From: CAIVPM01 sp964477265
GTDB taxonomy: Bacteria; Bacteroidota; Bacteroidia; Chitinophagales; Chitinophagaceae
Length of the DNA stretch: 64,000 nt
Assembly (NCBI GenBank): GCA_964477265.1
Contig: CAYZDJ010000015.1
Location: forward strand, 7,861 to 71,860
Direction: 5' to 3'
The notes beneath the pieces were generated by a model. It was not told the DNA's origin. It ran no database searches and worked only from the letters and a program-made list of their open reading frames with translations. This document shows, in pieces, positions 1 to 7,977 of this stretch; the stretch's first letter is position 1, and the number at the start of each line of letters is the position of its first letter. Both the position numbers and the translations under genes were made by a program.

Positions 1-811
1 CTTCTTTATACGTAATTGTAAAATCATGTATATGATTTTGTATAGCTGCTGCAATTTCTTTTGGGCTAAAACTCATGCTTGCAACATTGTAACTATGGCG
101 AATAGATATTTTATTTGCTGGTGCTTCCATTAATTCTATTGTTGCTTTAATGGCATCTGGCATATACATCATTGGTAAATAAGTATCTTCTTGCAAAAAA
201 CATTCGTAGCTTTTATTTTCAAGTGCTTCATAAAATATTTCTACAGCATAATCTGTAGTGCCACCACCTGGTGCACTTTTATAGCTTATCAATCCAGGAT
301 AACGTAAACTTCTTACATCAACACCATACCTGTTAAAATAATAATTGCACCAAAACTCGCCTGCATATTTACTAATGCCATACACAGTTGCAGGTTCTAT
401 AATAGTTTGTTGTGGGCAATTTTTTTTAGGACTTGTTGGTCCAAAAACTGCAATACTGCTTGGCCAATATACTTTATGCAATTTTTCTTCACGAGCAATG
501 TCAAGCACATTTAAAAGGCTTTGCATATTTAAGCTCCACGCAAGGTTTGGATTTTTTTCGCCAGTTGCAGAAAGGATTGCAGCCAATAAATATATCTGTG
601 TAATATTTTGACGAATAACCTGCACATGCAGCATTTCTTTATTCATTACATCAAGGCTTACATAAGGTCCGGTGCCTTTAAGTAAAGGATTTTCTTCGCG
701 TAAATCGCTTGCTACAACATTATTGTTTCCATATATTTTTCTTAAAGCCAATGTAAGCTCAACACCTATTTGACCAGAAGCACCAATTACTAAAATTTTC
801 TCTTTTTGCAT
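1..811 (-). CDS. NAD-dependent epimerase/dehydratase, L-threonine 3-dehydrogenase-like (3' end outside window)
   Basis: My own reading of the minus strand gives an open frame from the ATG at 811 down to the window edge, 270 codons without a stop. The product starts MQKEKILVIGASGQIG, an extended-SDR Rossmann glycine motif (GASGQIG). It continues with a PSSIAVFG serine segment and a YGISK pair, the catalytic Tyr and Lys of the family. The sequence resembles the short-chain L-threonine dehydrogenases of Bacteroidota, which oxidise L-threonine to 2-amino-3-oxobutanoate with NAD+. Other NAD-dependent epimerases cannot be excluded because the C-terminus is missing. It is transcribed divergently from ddl across a 104-bp gap. 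Confidence 0.82.
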   Translation of the reverse strand, partial: MQKEKILVIGASGQIGVELTLALRKIYGNNNVVASDLREENPLLKGTGPYVSLDVMNKEMLHVQVIRQNITQIYLLAAILSATGEKNPNLAWSLNMQSLLNVLDIAREEKLHKVYWPSSIAVFGPTSPKKNCPQQTIIEPATVYGISKYAGEFWCNYYFNRYGVDVRSLRYPGLISYKSAPGGGTTDYAVEIFYEALENKSYECFLQEDTYLPMMYMPDAIKATIELMEAPANKISIRHSYNVASMSFSPKEIAAAIQNHIHDFTITYKE

Positions 812-891
812 TGCAATCTTTTGTTTGGCAAATATTACTAATAGTTGTTAGTTTTTTAAAGTTTTTAAGACATAAAATTTGTATTCAACTA

Positions 892-899
892 TATATTTG
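892..899 (+). promoter_or_regulatory. Possible -7 promoter element before ddl
   Basis: TATATTTG matches the Bacteroidota -7 consensus TAnnTTTG and lies 16 bases before the ddl ATG. I do not see a well-spaced -33 TTTG, so the call is tentative. Confidence 0.35.
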
Positions 900-915
900 T
901 TTTGAAATTTTTTAA

Positions 916-1905
916 ATGAAAAAGAAAATTGCGATTGTAACTGGTGGCTATAGTGGCGAAGCAGAGATTAGCTATAAAAGTGTTATTACTGTTAGCAATA
1001 ATGTAGATACAGAAAAATATGAAAGTTACATTATAGACATCACAACCAAAGGATGGTTTTATACAGATGTATTAGGCAATAAAACACTTGTAGATAAAAA
1101 CGATTTTACCATACAAATCAATGGCGAAACCATTCACTTTGATGCAATATTAATTTGCCTGCATGGCACACCTGGAGAAGATGGAAAGCTACAAGGCTAT
1201 TTTGATATGCTAAACCTACCTTACACAAGTTGCAATGCTGCTACAAGTGCTATTACTTTTAATAAACGCTATACTGTTGCTGTTGCTGCATTTGGTGGTA
1301 TTAATGTTGCAAAAAGTGTTCATCTATTTAATGAGTCTGGTTACAATGCAAATGATATTTTATCTGCATTAGCATTGCCTGTTTTTGTAAAGCCAAACAA
1401 TGGTGGCAGCAGTTTAGGAATGAGCAAAGTGGTTGATGCTGCTGCATTACAAGCTGCTATTGAAAAAGCTTTTGCTGTAGATAATCAAGTTCTAGTTGAA
1501 GAAATGATTGCAGGCAGAGAGTTCACCATTGGCGTTTATAAAACCAACAATACAGTAAATGTTTTACCCATAACAGAAGTAATTACACACAACGATTTCT
1601 TTGATTATGAAGCAAAGTATTTAGGCAAAAGCGAAGAAATAACACCTGCAAAAATTGATGATGAAACAAGGAATAAAATTGAAGCTGCTGCAAGTAAAGT
1701 ATATCAGTTGTTAAACTGTAATGGAGTGGTAAGAATTGATTTTATATTTTGTAATAAAACCAACCAGCCTTTTATGCTCGAGGTTAATACAGTTCCTGGG
1801 CAAAGCCAAGCCAGCATTGTACCACAGCAGGTTGTTGCAAAAGGATTAACACTTAAGAAATTTTATACATTGTTAATTGAAGAAGCGTTAATAACTAATC
1901 ATTAA
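916..1905 (+). CDS. ddl: D-alanine--D-alanine ligase
   Basis: This 329-aa ATP-grasp enzyme joins two D-alanines to give the dipeptide used in peptidoglycan precursor synthesis in the cytoplasm. Visible signatures are the N-terminal GGYSGEAEIS with the conserved Glu15, the HGTPGEDGKLQG segment at about 83-94, and the ATP-binding VKPNNGGSSLGMSKV. These are followed by EEMIAGREFTIGVY, the omega-loop-like DFFDYEAKYL, and the metal and substrate motif MLEVNTVPGQS near residue 290. Length is slightly short of the usual 300-360 but complete. The ATG at 916 directly precedes the conserved beta strand. The next gene starts 21 bases downstream and encodes a PASTA protein, which fits a cell-wall operon. 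Confidence 0.95.
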   Translation: MKKKIAIVTGGYSGEAEISYKSVITVSNNVDTEKYESYIIDITTKGWFYTDVLGNKTLVDKNDFTIQINGETIHFDAILICLHGTPGEDGKLQGYFDMLNLPYTSCNAATSAITFNKRYTVAVAAFGGINVAKSVHLFNESGYNANDILSALALPVFVKPNNGGSSLGMSKVVDAAALQAAIEKAFAVDNQVLVEEMIAGREFTIGVYKTNNTVNVLPITEVITHNDFFDYEAKYLGKSEEITPAKIDDETRNKIEAAASKVYQLLNCNGVVRIDFIFCNKTNQPFMLEVNTVPGQSQASIVPQQVVAKGLTLKKFYTLLIEEALITNH

Positions 1906-1925
1906 TCACCAATCACTATTAAAGT
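1886..1925 (+). repeat. Decayed tract of TAATCAC-type direct repeats
   Basis: The last codons of ddl and the gap to the next gene carry degenerate repeats of the form (a)taatca(c/t). A similar tract lies at 26365-26406, again just before a start codon. The last residues of Ddl (ALITNH) are encoded by it. Confidence 0.4.
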
Positions 1926-1926
1926 T

Positions 1927-2754
1927 TTGTTCAAATTCATAACACATAAAAGCCTTTTCATAAATATCTTATTTGGTATTTTTTTAACACTATTAATTGT
2001 GGTGTTATTTTTTTTAACGCTTGGCTGGATTACCAATCATGGCAATTACGAAACAGTACCAAACATTACTGGTAAGCATATTGATGTAGCCAAGCAAATG
2101 CTTGAAGCAAAAGGGTTCAAGGTAGAAGTGTCAGACTCTGTTTTTAATGAAATGCAGCCTAAGCTTAATGTTATAAAACAAATGCCAGATGCTGATGCTG
2201 TTGTAAAAAAAGGAAGAACAATTTACTTAACTGTAAACAGGTTGGTAGCACCAAAAGTAGATATGCCAAACCTTATTGGACAAACTTTTAAAAGTGCACA
2301 ACTATACCTCGAAGGTTCGGGCTTAAAAATTGGCGATACCAGCTACATTCCAGACTTTGCTAAAAACACTATAAAGAAGCAATTGTATAATGGAATTGAA
2401 ATACAGCCAGGTACTAAAATACCAATTGGCAGCAGTATTAGCTTTGTTTTAGGTAGTGGTTTAGGCGAAGAGGTTGAAGTGCCAAATTTAATAGGCTTAA
2501 CCTATAACGATGCCATGAGCTTATTAAGCAGCTATAAAATCAATGCAGGCTTGGCTTCGGTTGAAGCTAATGTTAAAGACACTGCAAAGGCTTTTGTGGT
2601 AAGGCAAGATCCTCCTGCATTTTTTGAGCCATTGCCAAATCAAAAAGTAAAAAATAAAACACGTGTTGGTTCTATTGTCGATCTTTGGTTAAGCGTTACA
2701 CCACCTCCAGATTCTTTAAAGGCAACCCCGCTAGATACAACAACAATTCAATAA
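1927..2754 (+). CDS. PASTA domain-containing membrane protein
   Basis: The 275-aa product has a short cytoplasmic N-terminus, one transmembrane helix at about residues 10-33 (ILFGIFLTLLIVVLFFLTLGW), and then three PASTA-like repeats. The repeats begin near residues 43 (VPNITGKHIDVAKQMLEAKG), 113 (MPNLIGQTFKSAQLYLEGSG) and 185 (VPNLIGLTYNDAMSLL). PASTA domains bind peptidoglycan fragments or act as spacers in the periplasm. No kinase or transpeptidase domain is attached, so it is a stand-alone PASTA protein of the kind common in Bacteroidota beside ddl. The start is a TTG; no upstream in-frame ATG is available. It probably shares a transcript with ddl and the rhodanese gene, 11 bases downstream. 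Confidence 0.85.
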   Translation: MFKFITHKSLFINILFGIFLTLLIVVLFFLTLGWITNHGNYETVPNITGKHIDVAKQMLEAKGFKVEVSDSVFNEMQPKLNVIKQMPDADAVVKKGRTIYLTVNRLVAPKVDMPNLIGQTFKSAQLYLEGSGLKIGDTSYIPDFAKNTIKKQLYNGIEIQPGTKIPIGSSISFVLGSGLGEEVEVPNLIGLTYNDAMSLLSSYKINAGLASVEANVKDTAKAFVVRQDPPAFFEPLPNQKVKNKTRVGSIVDLWLSVTPPPDSLKATPLDTTTIQ

Positions 2755-2765
2755 ATAAATTTATA

Positions 2766-3068
2766 ATGAATACAATAACTCCACAAGATCTAAAAGCTAA
2801 ATTGGCTGCCAGTGAAAATGTACATTTAATAGATGTAAGAGAACCTCATGAAAATGCAGAATTCAATATTGGTGGTACTTTGCTGCCATTGGGCAAAATA
2901 CAATCTATGCAGGTTGAAGATATTGAAGATTTAAAAACAGAAGAAATAGTGGTGTATTGCAGAAGCGGAATGCGTAGCATGCAAGCTGCCATGATATTGC
3001 AACAGCTTGGATTTGCCAATGTTTCAAACCTTGTTGGTGGCATGGTTGCTTGGCAGGATATGAAGTAA
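2766..3068 (+). CDS. Rhodanese-like sulfurtransferase domain protein
   Basis: A single rhodanese domain of 100 aa. Landmarks are LIDVREPHE at residues 21-29 and the active-site loop YCRSGMRS with Cys65, the residue that carries the persulfide. The loop length matches sulfur-transfer rhodaneses rather than Cdc25-type phosphatases. I chose the ATG at 2766; the frame is open further upstream to 2685, but that part overlaps the PASTA gene and has no rhodanese character. The substrate is unknown. It closes the ddl-PASTA-rhodanese run. Confidence 0.88.
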   Translation: MNTITPQDLKAKLAASENVHLIDVREPHENAEFNIGGTLLPLGKIQSMQVEDIEDLKTEEIVVYCRSGMRSMQAAMILQQLGFANVSNLVGGMVAWQDMK

Positions 3069-3148
3069 TATGCTTCGCATATTTATTATTGTTGTTGCTT
3101 AAGCTTTAGCAATACTATGTTGCAATAGTGGCGTTGGCACCATTCAGG
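3066..3148 (+). repeat. Dispersed intergenic repeat, copy 1
   Basis: Directly at the rhodanese stop codon lies an element containing the hairpin AATATGC-TTC-GCATATT, then TTATTGTTGT, and then the 20-base run AGTGGCGTTGGCACCATTCA. The same order of blocks recurs at 26261-26340, also directly after a stop codon. The two copies differ in the middle. The function is unknown. Confidence 0.6.
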
Positions 3149-3241
3149 TTTTGTAATTCTATTCAACAAATTCTATTCAGCTTTTCAGTGAAATTAATTT
3201 TTTTACATACCACCAAGTCTTTACATCATTTGTTTTTTTGT

Positions 3242-4000
3242 ATGAAAAAAAGTGCAGTTATAATCTTTTTATTTTGTGCTGTGCAATCATTGGCACAACA
3301 GCAAACTTTTCTTTTTACTCAAAAAGCATTTACGCGTGTAGATGCGGCATTTAAACAAAAAGAAGACACGCTGAAAAAGCAATTTACTAAAGCAAGGTTA
3401 AGCTATCCGCCAGAGCAAATGTATTTGCGTAGCTTTAAATATGACAGTGAATTGGAAGTTTGGATAAAGGATGTAGGCAACGATACTTTTTCATTGTTTA
3501 AAACCTATAAAATATGTGCTTTAAGTGGTAGCCTTGGCCCAAAAAGAATTGAAGGTGATTATCAGGTACCTGAAGGTTTTTACAGCATCAATCAGTTTAA
3601 TCCTAAAAGTATTTATCACCTTTCTTTGGGTCTCAATTATCCAAATAGCAGCGATGATGTTTTAAGTGACAGCATTAGTCCTGGTGGCGATATTTTTCTT
3701 CATGGCAATTGTGTAACTACTGGCTGCATACCTATTAAAGATGAGTATATTGACGAACTATATTTACTGGCATCGTATTGTGTAGCATCAGGTCAGGATT
3801 TTATTCCTGTACACATTTTTCCTGTTAAGTATAACAATATTAAAAGCTACAGATATTTGGCATTACAAAGCAAAGACAATCCCGAGTATCAGAAGTTTGT
3901 AGTTAACCTGCAAGAGGCTTATAATTATTTTAACCAATATAAAAAAATACCCATAGTTGCAGTAGCAGATAATGGGGAGTATGTAGTGATTAAAAAATAG
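3242..4000 (+). CDS. L,D-transpeptidase family protein (YkuD fold), exported
   Basis: The 252-aa product begins with a signal peptide (MKKSAVIIFLFCAVQSLAQ). It carries the YkuD active-site signature HGNCVTTGCIPI, with His154 and catalytic Cys162. It resembles the YafK-like murein L,D-transpeptidases, which act in the periplasm on peptidoglycan stem peptides or attach proteins to them. The start at 3242 was chosen because it gives a clean signal peptide; the frame is open back to 3128 but that extension would bury the signal. It lies among other cell-wall genes (ddl, PASTA protein, polysaccharide deacetylase). The exact reaction cannot be told from sequence. Confidence 0.85.
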   Translation: MKKSAVIIFLFCAVQSLAQQQTFLFTQKAFTRVDAAFKQKEDTLKKQFTKARLSYPPEQMYLRSFKYDSELEVWIKDVGNDTFSLFKTYKICALSGSLGPKRIEGDYQVPEGFYSINQFNPKSIYHLSLGLNYPNSSDDVLSDSISPGGDIFLHGNCVTTGCIPIKDEYIDELYLLASYCVASGQDFIPVHIFPVKYNNIKSYRYLALQSKDNPEYQKFVVNLQEAYNYFNQYKKIPIVAVADNGEYVVIKK

Positions 4001-4002
4001 AT

Positions 4003-4095
4003 TATAGTTTGTAGTTGAAAGTTTATAGAGTATAGTTGGTATTGTTTAGATAGGCCATAGCTTTTAACTGATAACTCTTAACTTGTAACTAATAA
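4003..4095 (+). repeat. Decayed tract of TATAGTTTGTAGTT / AACTGATAACT-type repeats
   Basis: The 98-bp gap between two genes consists largely of degenerate direct repeats: first TTATAGTTTGTAGTT-like units, then their near-complement TTTTAACTGATAACT. The halves could pair. The same family fills 44670-44780. Confidence 0.5.
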
Positions 4096-4098
4096 AGA

Positions 4099-4719
4099 AT
4101 GTATTTAGTAAAAACGCCATGGCTTGTTAAAAAAATATATCCTTCATTTATGTGGGATATGAAAGCTAGCGAACAAAAAACTATCTACCTTACTTTCGAT
4201 GATGGGCCACACCCTGCAGCAACACCTTTTGTTTTAGATACTTTACAGCAATTCAACGCAAAGGCAACTTTTTTTTGTATTGGTAAAAATGTAGAAGAAC
4301 AACCTGTAATCTATAGTCGAATTTTACAGGAAGGGCATAATATAGGCAACCACACGCACAATCATTTTAATGGCTATAAAACACCTGATGAAGATTATAT
4401 AAACAATATAAAGCAAGCCAGCACTCTAATACAATCAAGTCTGTTTCGCCCACCTTATGGACGCATTACAAAATTTCAGGCAAGGCTGGTGCAACAAATG
4501 GGATTTAAAATTATAATGTGGAATGTTCTTAGTGGAGATTTTGACATTAAACTGTCTAAGGAAAGTTGTGCACAAAATGTAATTTTAAATGCAACCAATG
4601 GAAGCATTATTGTATTTCATGACAGCCTTAAAGCTTTTGACAAACTGCAATATGCACTTCCAAAAGTGCTGGAATTTTTTAGAAACCAAGGCTATACTTT
4701 TAGTACTATACCTTTTTAA
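4099..4719 (+). CDS. Polysaccharide deacetylase (NodB homology domain)
   Basis: The 206-aa product is essentially one NodB domain. Motif 1 is TFDDGPHP (Asp34, Asp35). Motif 2 is NHTHNH (His85 and His89, metal ligands). Motif 3 is FRPPYGR near 117-122, and a late IVFHDS holds the motif-5 His. Carbohydrate esterase family 4 enzymes of this type remove N-acetyl groups from chitin-like or peptidoglycan sugars. There is no obvious signal peptide, so it may be cytoplasmic or use a non-classical N-terminus. It converges on the SRPBCC gene. Confidence 0.88.
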   Translation: MYLVKTPWLVKKIYPSFMWDMKASEQKTIYLTFDDGPHPAATPFVLDTLQQFNAKATFFCIGKNVEEQPVIYSRILQEGHNIGNHTHNHFNGYKTPDEDYINNIKQASTLIQSSLFRPPYGRITKFQARLVQQMGFKIIMWNVLSGDFDIKLSKESCAQNVILNATNGSIIVFHDSLKAFDKLQYALPKVLEFFRNQGYTFSTIPF

Positions 4720-4747
4720 AATCTTTATAAAAATAAATATTAAAATA

Positions 4748-5191
4748 TCAATTGTTTTTTGCAATATGTTCTGCAAGACTATTATTGATAATATAAGTCC
4801 AACCTTCAACAAAACTCTTTCTGTGCAAGGCTTCTGTTTTCTCATCAAAAGGTTCAATAAATTTATGGGTCAATGCAAGTTTTGTATTAGCTGCATCAAT
4901 CTCACTCAATTCCCAGCTTACAACAGATGAACCACTATAACCTGGATAAAACCAGCTGTGAGCAAGCTTTTGCAGAGGTACAATTTCAAGCATTGTTCCT
5001 TTGTGCAACCAATCTACACAATCTGGCGAAGTAGCAGTCCATTCAAAAGTTGCAGCAACTTCAAGTTTAAAATCATCACCAAAATTAAAATACCATTGCT
5101 TCATTTCATCTTTGTTAGTAATGGCATTCCATACTGTTGCAATTGGTACAGCATAGTTTTTTTCTATAACAATATCTTCCATATAATTCAT
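4748..5191 (-). CDS. SRPBCC / AHSA1-like domain protein
   Basis: 147 aa. The N-terminal pattern IEKNYAVPIATVWNAITN, followed by MKQWYF, is typical of the START/Bet v1-like AHSA1 family. The C-terminal FVEGWTYIINNSLAEHI is the long closing helix. Members bind hydrophobic ligands or act as stress-related co-chaperones; the ligand here is unknown. The chosen ATG at 5191 lies 1 base after the stop of the upstream nuclease gene, so the two are almost certainly co-transcribed. The frame can be extended to 5230, but that would overlap the nuclease. Confidence 0.82.
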   Translation of the reverse strand: MNYMEDIVIEKNYAVPIATVWNAITNKDEMKQWYFNFGDDFKLEVAATFEWTATSPDCVDWLHKGTMLEIVPLQKLAHSWFYPGYSGSSVVSWELSEIDAANTKLALTHKFIEPFDEKTEALHRKSFVEGWTYIINNSLAEHIAKNN

Positions 5192-5192
5192 T

Positions 5193-6596
5193 TTAAAACA
5201 AAGAAATTGTTTCGTGCATTTTAGGTACAACTACATTTTGATAACCTTTTTTCTGCAACCTTTTTTGAAAATCCAGTTGAACTTCTTCTTCGCCATGTAC
5301 CACAAAAATATCTTTAACCAAACTAGAATCCTGGCAACTTAAGTATTGGCATAAATCATCATAATCGCCATGAGCACTCATACTTCTCATACTTCCTACC
5401 TCAGCAACTACTTTATAAAATTCACCAAAAATTCTCACTTCTTTTTGACCATTCATAAGCTTGCCGCCCAAACTTTGAGGTTCGCAATAGCCCACTAGTA
5501 AAATTGTATTTTCGGGTTTTCCAATATTATTAGCAATATGGTGTTTAATTCTTCCAGCATCTGCCATGCCACTAGCAGAAATAATAATGCAAGGTTGTTT
5601 TAAAAGGTTAAGGCTTTTGCTTTCATCTGCATTTTCAACAAAACGCAGTCCTGGAAAATCAAATGGATCATCATCATGCTCTAAAACTTTTTGTACTGTT
5701 TTATTAAAGTATTTAGGAAATTTTTTTAAGATAGCAGTTGCTTCTCCACTTAGTGGGCTATCAACAAATACTGGCAATTTTGGCAACCTGTTTTCTATGC
5801 TTAGCTGATTTAATGAATACAACAATTCCTGTGTTCTGCCTACACTAAATGCAGGAATAATCAACTTGCCTTTTTTATCTATACATGTTTTTTCAATCCA
5901 TTGCAATAATGTATCAGTTGAGTTAAAAACATCTTCGTGCAGCGAGTTGCCATAAGTGCTTTCAATTATAATGTAATCGGCTTGTGGAAAGGTTTGTGGC
6001 GATTTTAAAATCATGTCTCTATATCTACCCACATCTCCACTAAAAGTTAAGGTTGTTTCTTTACCATCTTCTTTAATTTTTAGATGAATGCTTGCACTAC
6101 CTATAATATGTCCTGCATCTGTAAACATAGCTTCTACTTCATCAATAACTTTAAACCAAACACCATATTCAAATGTTTCAAACCTTTTAACAGCAAGGGT
6201 TGCATCATCTATATCATATAAAGGCTCTATTGGTGGCTGACCCAGCTTTTCTCTTTTTTTATTTATAAACCTTGTATCATCTCGCTGAATAACTGCACTA
6301 TCTTCTAATAAAATACTTGCAAGGTCTTTGGTTGCAGGAGTACAAAAAATATTGCCTGAAAATCCTTCTTTTACCAATAATGGTATTAACCCACTATGGT
6401 CAATATGTGCATGCGAAAGCACCATTGCATCAACGCTTGCAGCATTAAAACCAAGATGTTTATTATAATCACCAGTTTCTTTGCCAAGGCCCTGAAACAT
6501 GCCACAATCAAGTAAAACCTGCCTACCATTTTTAAGCGTAAGCAAATGCTTAGAACCAGTTACTGTTCGTGCTGCACCATGAAAAGAAAGTTTCAT
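5193..6596 (-). CDS. MBL-fold beta-CASP ribonuclease-like protein
   Basis: 467 aa. Metallo-beta-lactamase motifs: HAHIDHSG (His62, His64, Asp66, His67), DAGHIIGS, and the beta-strand FSGDVGR. Beta-CASP motifs follow: ESTYG, the PAFSVGRTQELL segment, and ISASGMADAGRIKHH. The C-terminal RMKL-type region contains SAHGDYDD. This arrangement is that of the YSH1/CPSF-73-like exonucleases of bacteria, probably cytoplasmic RNA-processing enzymes with two zinc ions. It sits between the PHP phosphatase gene (26-bp gap) and the SRPBCC gene in one minus-strand run. Confidence 0.9.
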   Translation of the reverse strand: MKLSFHGAARTVTGSKHLLTLKNGRQVLLDCGMFQGLGKETGDYNKHLGFNAASVDAMVLSHAHIDHSGLIPLLVKEGFSGNIFCTPATKDLASILLEDSAVIQRDDTRFINKKREKLGQPPIEPLYDIDDATLAVKRFETFEYGVWFKVIDEVEAMFTDAGHIIGSASIHLKIKEDGKETTLTFSGDVGRYRDMILKSPQTFPQADYIIIESTYGNSLHEDVFNSTDTLLQWIEKTCIDKKGKLIIPAFSVGRTQELLYSLNQLSIENRLPKLPVFVDSPLSGEATAILKKFPKYFNKTVQKVLEHDDDPFDFPGLRFVENADESKSLNLLKQPCIIISASGMADAGRIKHHIANNIGKPENTILLVGYCEPQSLGGKLMNGQKEVRIFGEFYKVVAEVGSMRSMSAHGDYDDLCQYLSCQDSSLVKDIFVVHGEEEVQLDFQKRLQKKGYQNVVVPKMHETISLF

Positions 6597-6622
6597 AAAA
6601 CAGGTGATTTTAGTGATAAAAT

Positions 6623-7363
6623 TTAAAGCAAGTTTTTATTTTTTAAATCCAAGTTATCAACCAGCTTATGAAACTTGGTTGAGGTAGCTAAAACCTTAGT
6701 CATTTCCAAATGTCCTTTATGGTGCATATCTGTACCTATAAACGAGACCATTTTATTTTTTACAAGATGTTCTGCTGCCTTTTGAACAGGTTTTCCATAA
6801 AAACCTGTTAACGATAAAATATTAGTCTGAAGCAGGCAACCCCTTGCAATAAATTCATCATAAATATCAAAATTCCCCAGATAATAATTATAGCGTTCTG
6901 GGTGTGCAAGTATGGGTTTATAGCCTTTTATCCTTAAATCAAAAATTACCTGTGCAATGTTTTGAGAAGGGTAGGCGTAACTCATTTCTATTAAAATATA
7001 GTTGTCGCCAAAAGTTAGCAATTGCTCATTATTATTAATTGCAGTCTGAAACTCAATGCTCACCATATACTCAGCAGCTGCTTCAATTTTAATGTCAATA
7101 TTATTTTCCTTAAATGCTTGTTTAACCTCCTGTAGTTTAGGTAAAATTGTGGCTGGCGAATTTTCGTGAACTCCAGGTAAAATGTGTGGCGTGCAAATCA
7201 GTTTTTTATAACCTAAATCATGTAAACGTTTTGCAAACTCAATAGTATCTTCCATAGAAGTCAATCCATCATCCAGATTGGGCAGCAAATGCGAGTGCAT
7301 ATCTACCTCAAGAAAAGATAAATTAAGGTTTGGGTCATTTCTCTTTTTTAAAAATGAAAACAT
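6623..7363 (-). CDS. CpsB/CapC-type PHP-domain tyrosine-protein phosphatase
   Basis: 246 aa. The PHP metal-binding motifs are all visible: DMHSHLLPNLDDG (His23, His25), CTPHILPG, HPERYNYY and IGTDMHH. CpsB-type phosphatases dephosphorylate tyrosine kinases that control capsule or exopolysaccharide export. No tyrosine autokinase or Wzx/Wzy genes occur in the window, so its partner is elsewhere. The gene lies 54 bases after the UpxY-like gene, so the two may be read together. The intervening gap carries a repeat tract. Confidence 0.88.
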   Translation of the reverse strand: MFSFLKKRNDPNLNLSFLEVDMHSHLLPNLDDGLTSMEDTIEFAKRLHDLGYKKLICTPHILPGVHENSPATILPKLQEVKQAFKENNIDIKIEAAAEYMVSIEFQTAINNNEQLLTFGDNYILIEMSYAYPSQNIAQVIFDLRIKGYKPILAHPERYNYYLGNFDIYDEFIARGCLLQTNILSLTGFYGKPVQKAAEHLVKNKMVSFIGTDMHHKGHLEMTKVLATSTKFHKLVDNLDLKNKNLL

Positions 7364-7365
7364 TA

Positions 7366-7405
7366 CTAAATGTACGATTTTAGATTTACAATGTGCGATT
7401 TAAGT
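7366..7405 (+). repeat. ATCGTAAATC-type repeat tract
   Basis: The gap between two genes contains degenerate units related to TACGATTTTAGATTTACAAT and GTGCGATTTA. The same family occurs at 63253-63285 (AAATCGTAAATTTAAAATCG). Confidence 0.4.
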
Positions 7406-7417
7406 ATATAGCTGCCT

Positions 7418-7918
7418 TTACATTTTCATTAGGTGTTCTGTTTTAAATTCAACAACCATAACGGTTCCAAGGCTTTCAACTAAAACATACACTTTCTTTT
7501 TTCCACTACGCAATACGGTTCCTTCTGCATCAATAAAAATTCCTTTCCTTATTTTCACTTTGGTATCTTCCTTAAAAGTTACAGCATCTATAGTTTCAAT
7601 TTTTGTTTCTTCTTCAAGTAAAAAATTCTTGATTGTTTCTATTTCACTATCTCTTATAATGGCTGGTTTTTTTAAATAATAAACAAATTGAACAGCACCT
7701 GGAGTCATTAACACTTCAGTTTTTTCAGACTCACTTATTTTTACAAAAACATAAGATTTAAACAAAGGTTCCTCAACAATTTTTTTTCTATCGCTCCATT
7801 GCTTTTGTACTTTATTTAATGGGCACCAACTCTCAATTCCTTTTTGTATCAAGGCATTGTCTAACTTTTTTTCCCACCTTGGCTTACTGTATAGTACAAA
7901 CCACTTTTTGTCGTTCAT
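7418..7918 (-). CDS. UpxY-like NusG-family transcription antiterminator
   Basis: 166 aa from the ATG at 7918. A TTG three codons earlier is possible but less likely. The N-terminal NGN domain starts KKWFVLYSKPRWEKKL and contains PLFKSYVFVKI. A KOW-like motif follows (VKIRKGIFIDAEGTVL, about residues 120-135). Specialised NusG paralogues of the UpxY type promote read-through of long surface-polysaccharide operons. Here the only clear downstream gene of that pathway is the CpsB-like phosphatase, so its target operon is either this short run or lies elsewhere. Confidence 0.87.
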   Translation of the reverse strand: MNDKKWFVLYSKPRWEKKLDNALIQKGIESWCPLNKVQKQWSDRKKIVEEPLFKSYVFVKISESEKTEVLMTPGAVQFVYYLKKPAIIRDSEIETIKNFLLEEETKIETIDAVTFKEDTKVKIRKGIFIDAEGTVLRSGKKKVYVLVESLGTVMVVEFKTEHLMKM

Positions 7919-7977
7919 CACTGGCAAATTGATTTTTCAAATGTATGGAATTCAATAATAGTAATACTTTCAAGATA

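Noticed and set aside
345..611. 88-codon plus-strand frame at the left end
   Set aside because: Lies opposite the threonine-dehydrogenase-like gene, whose minus-strand translation has complete SDR motifs.
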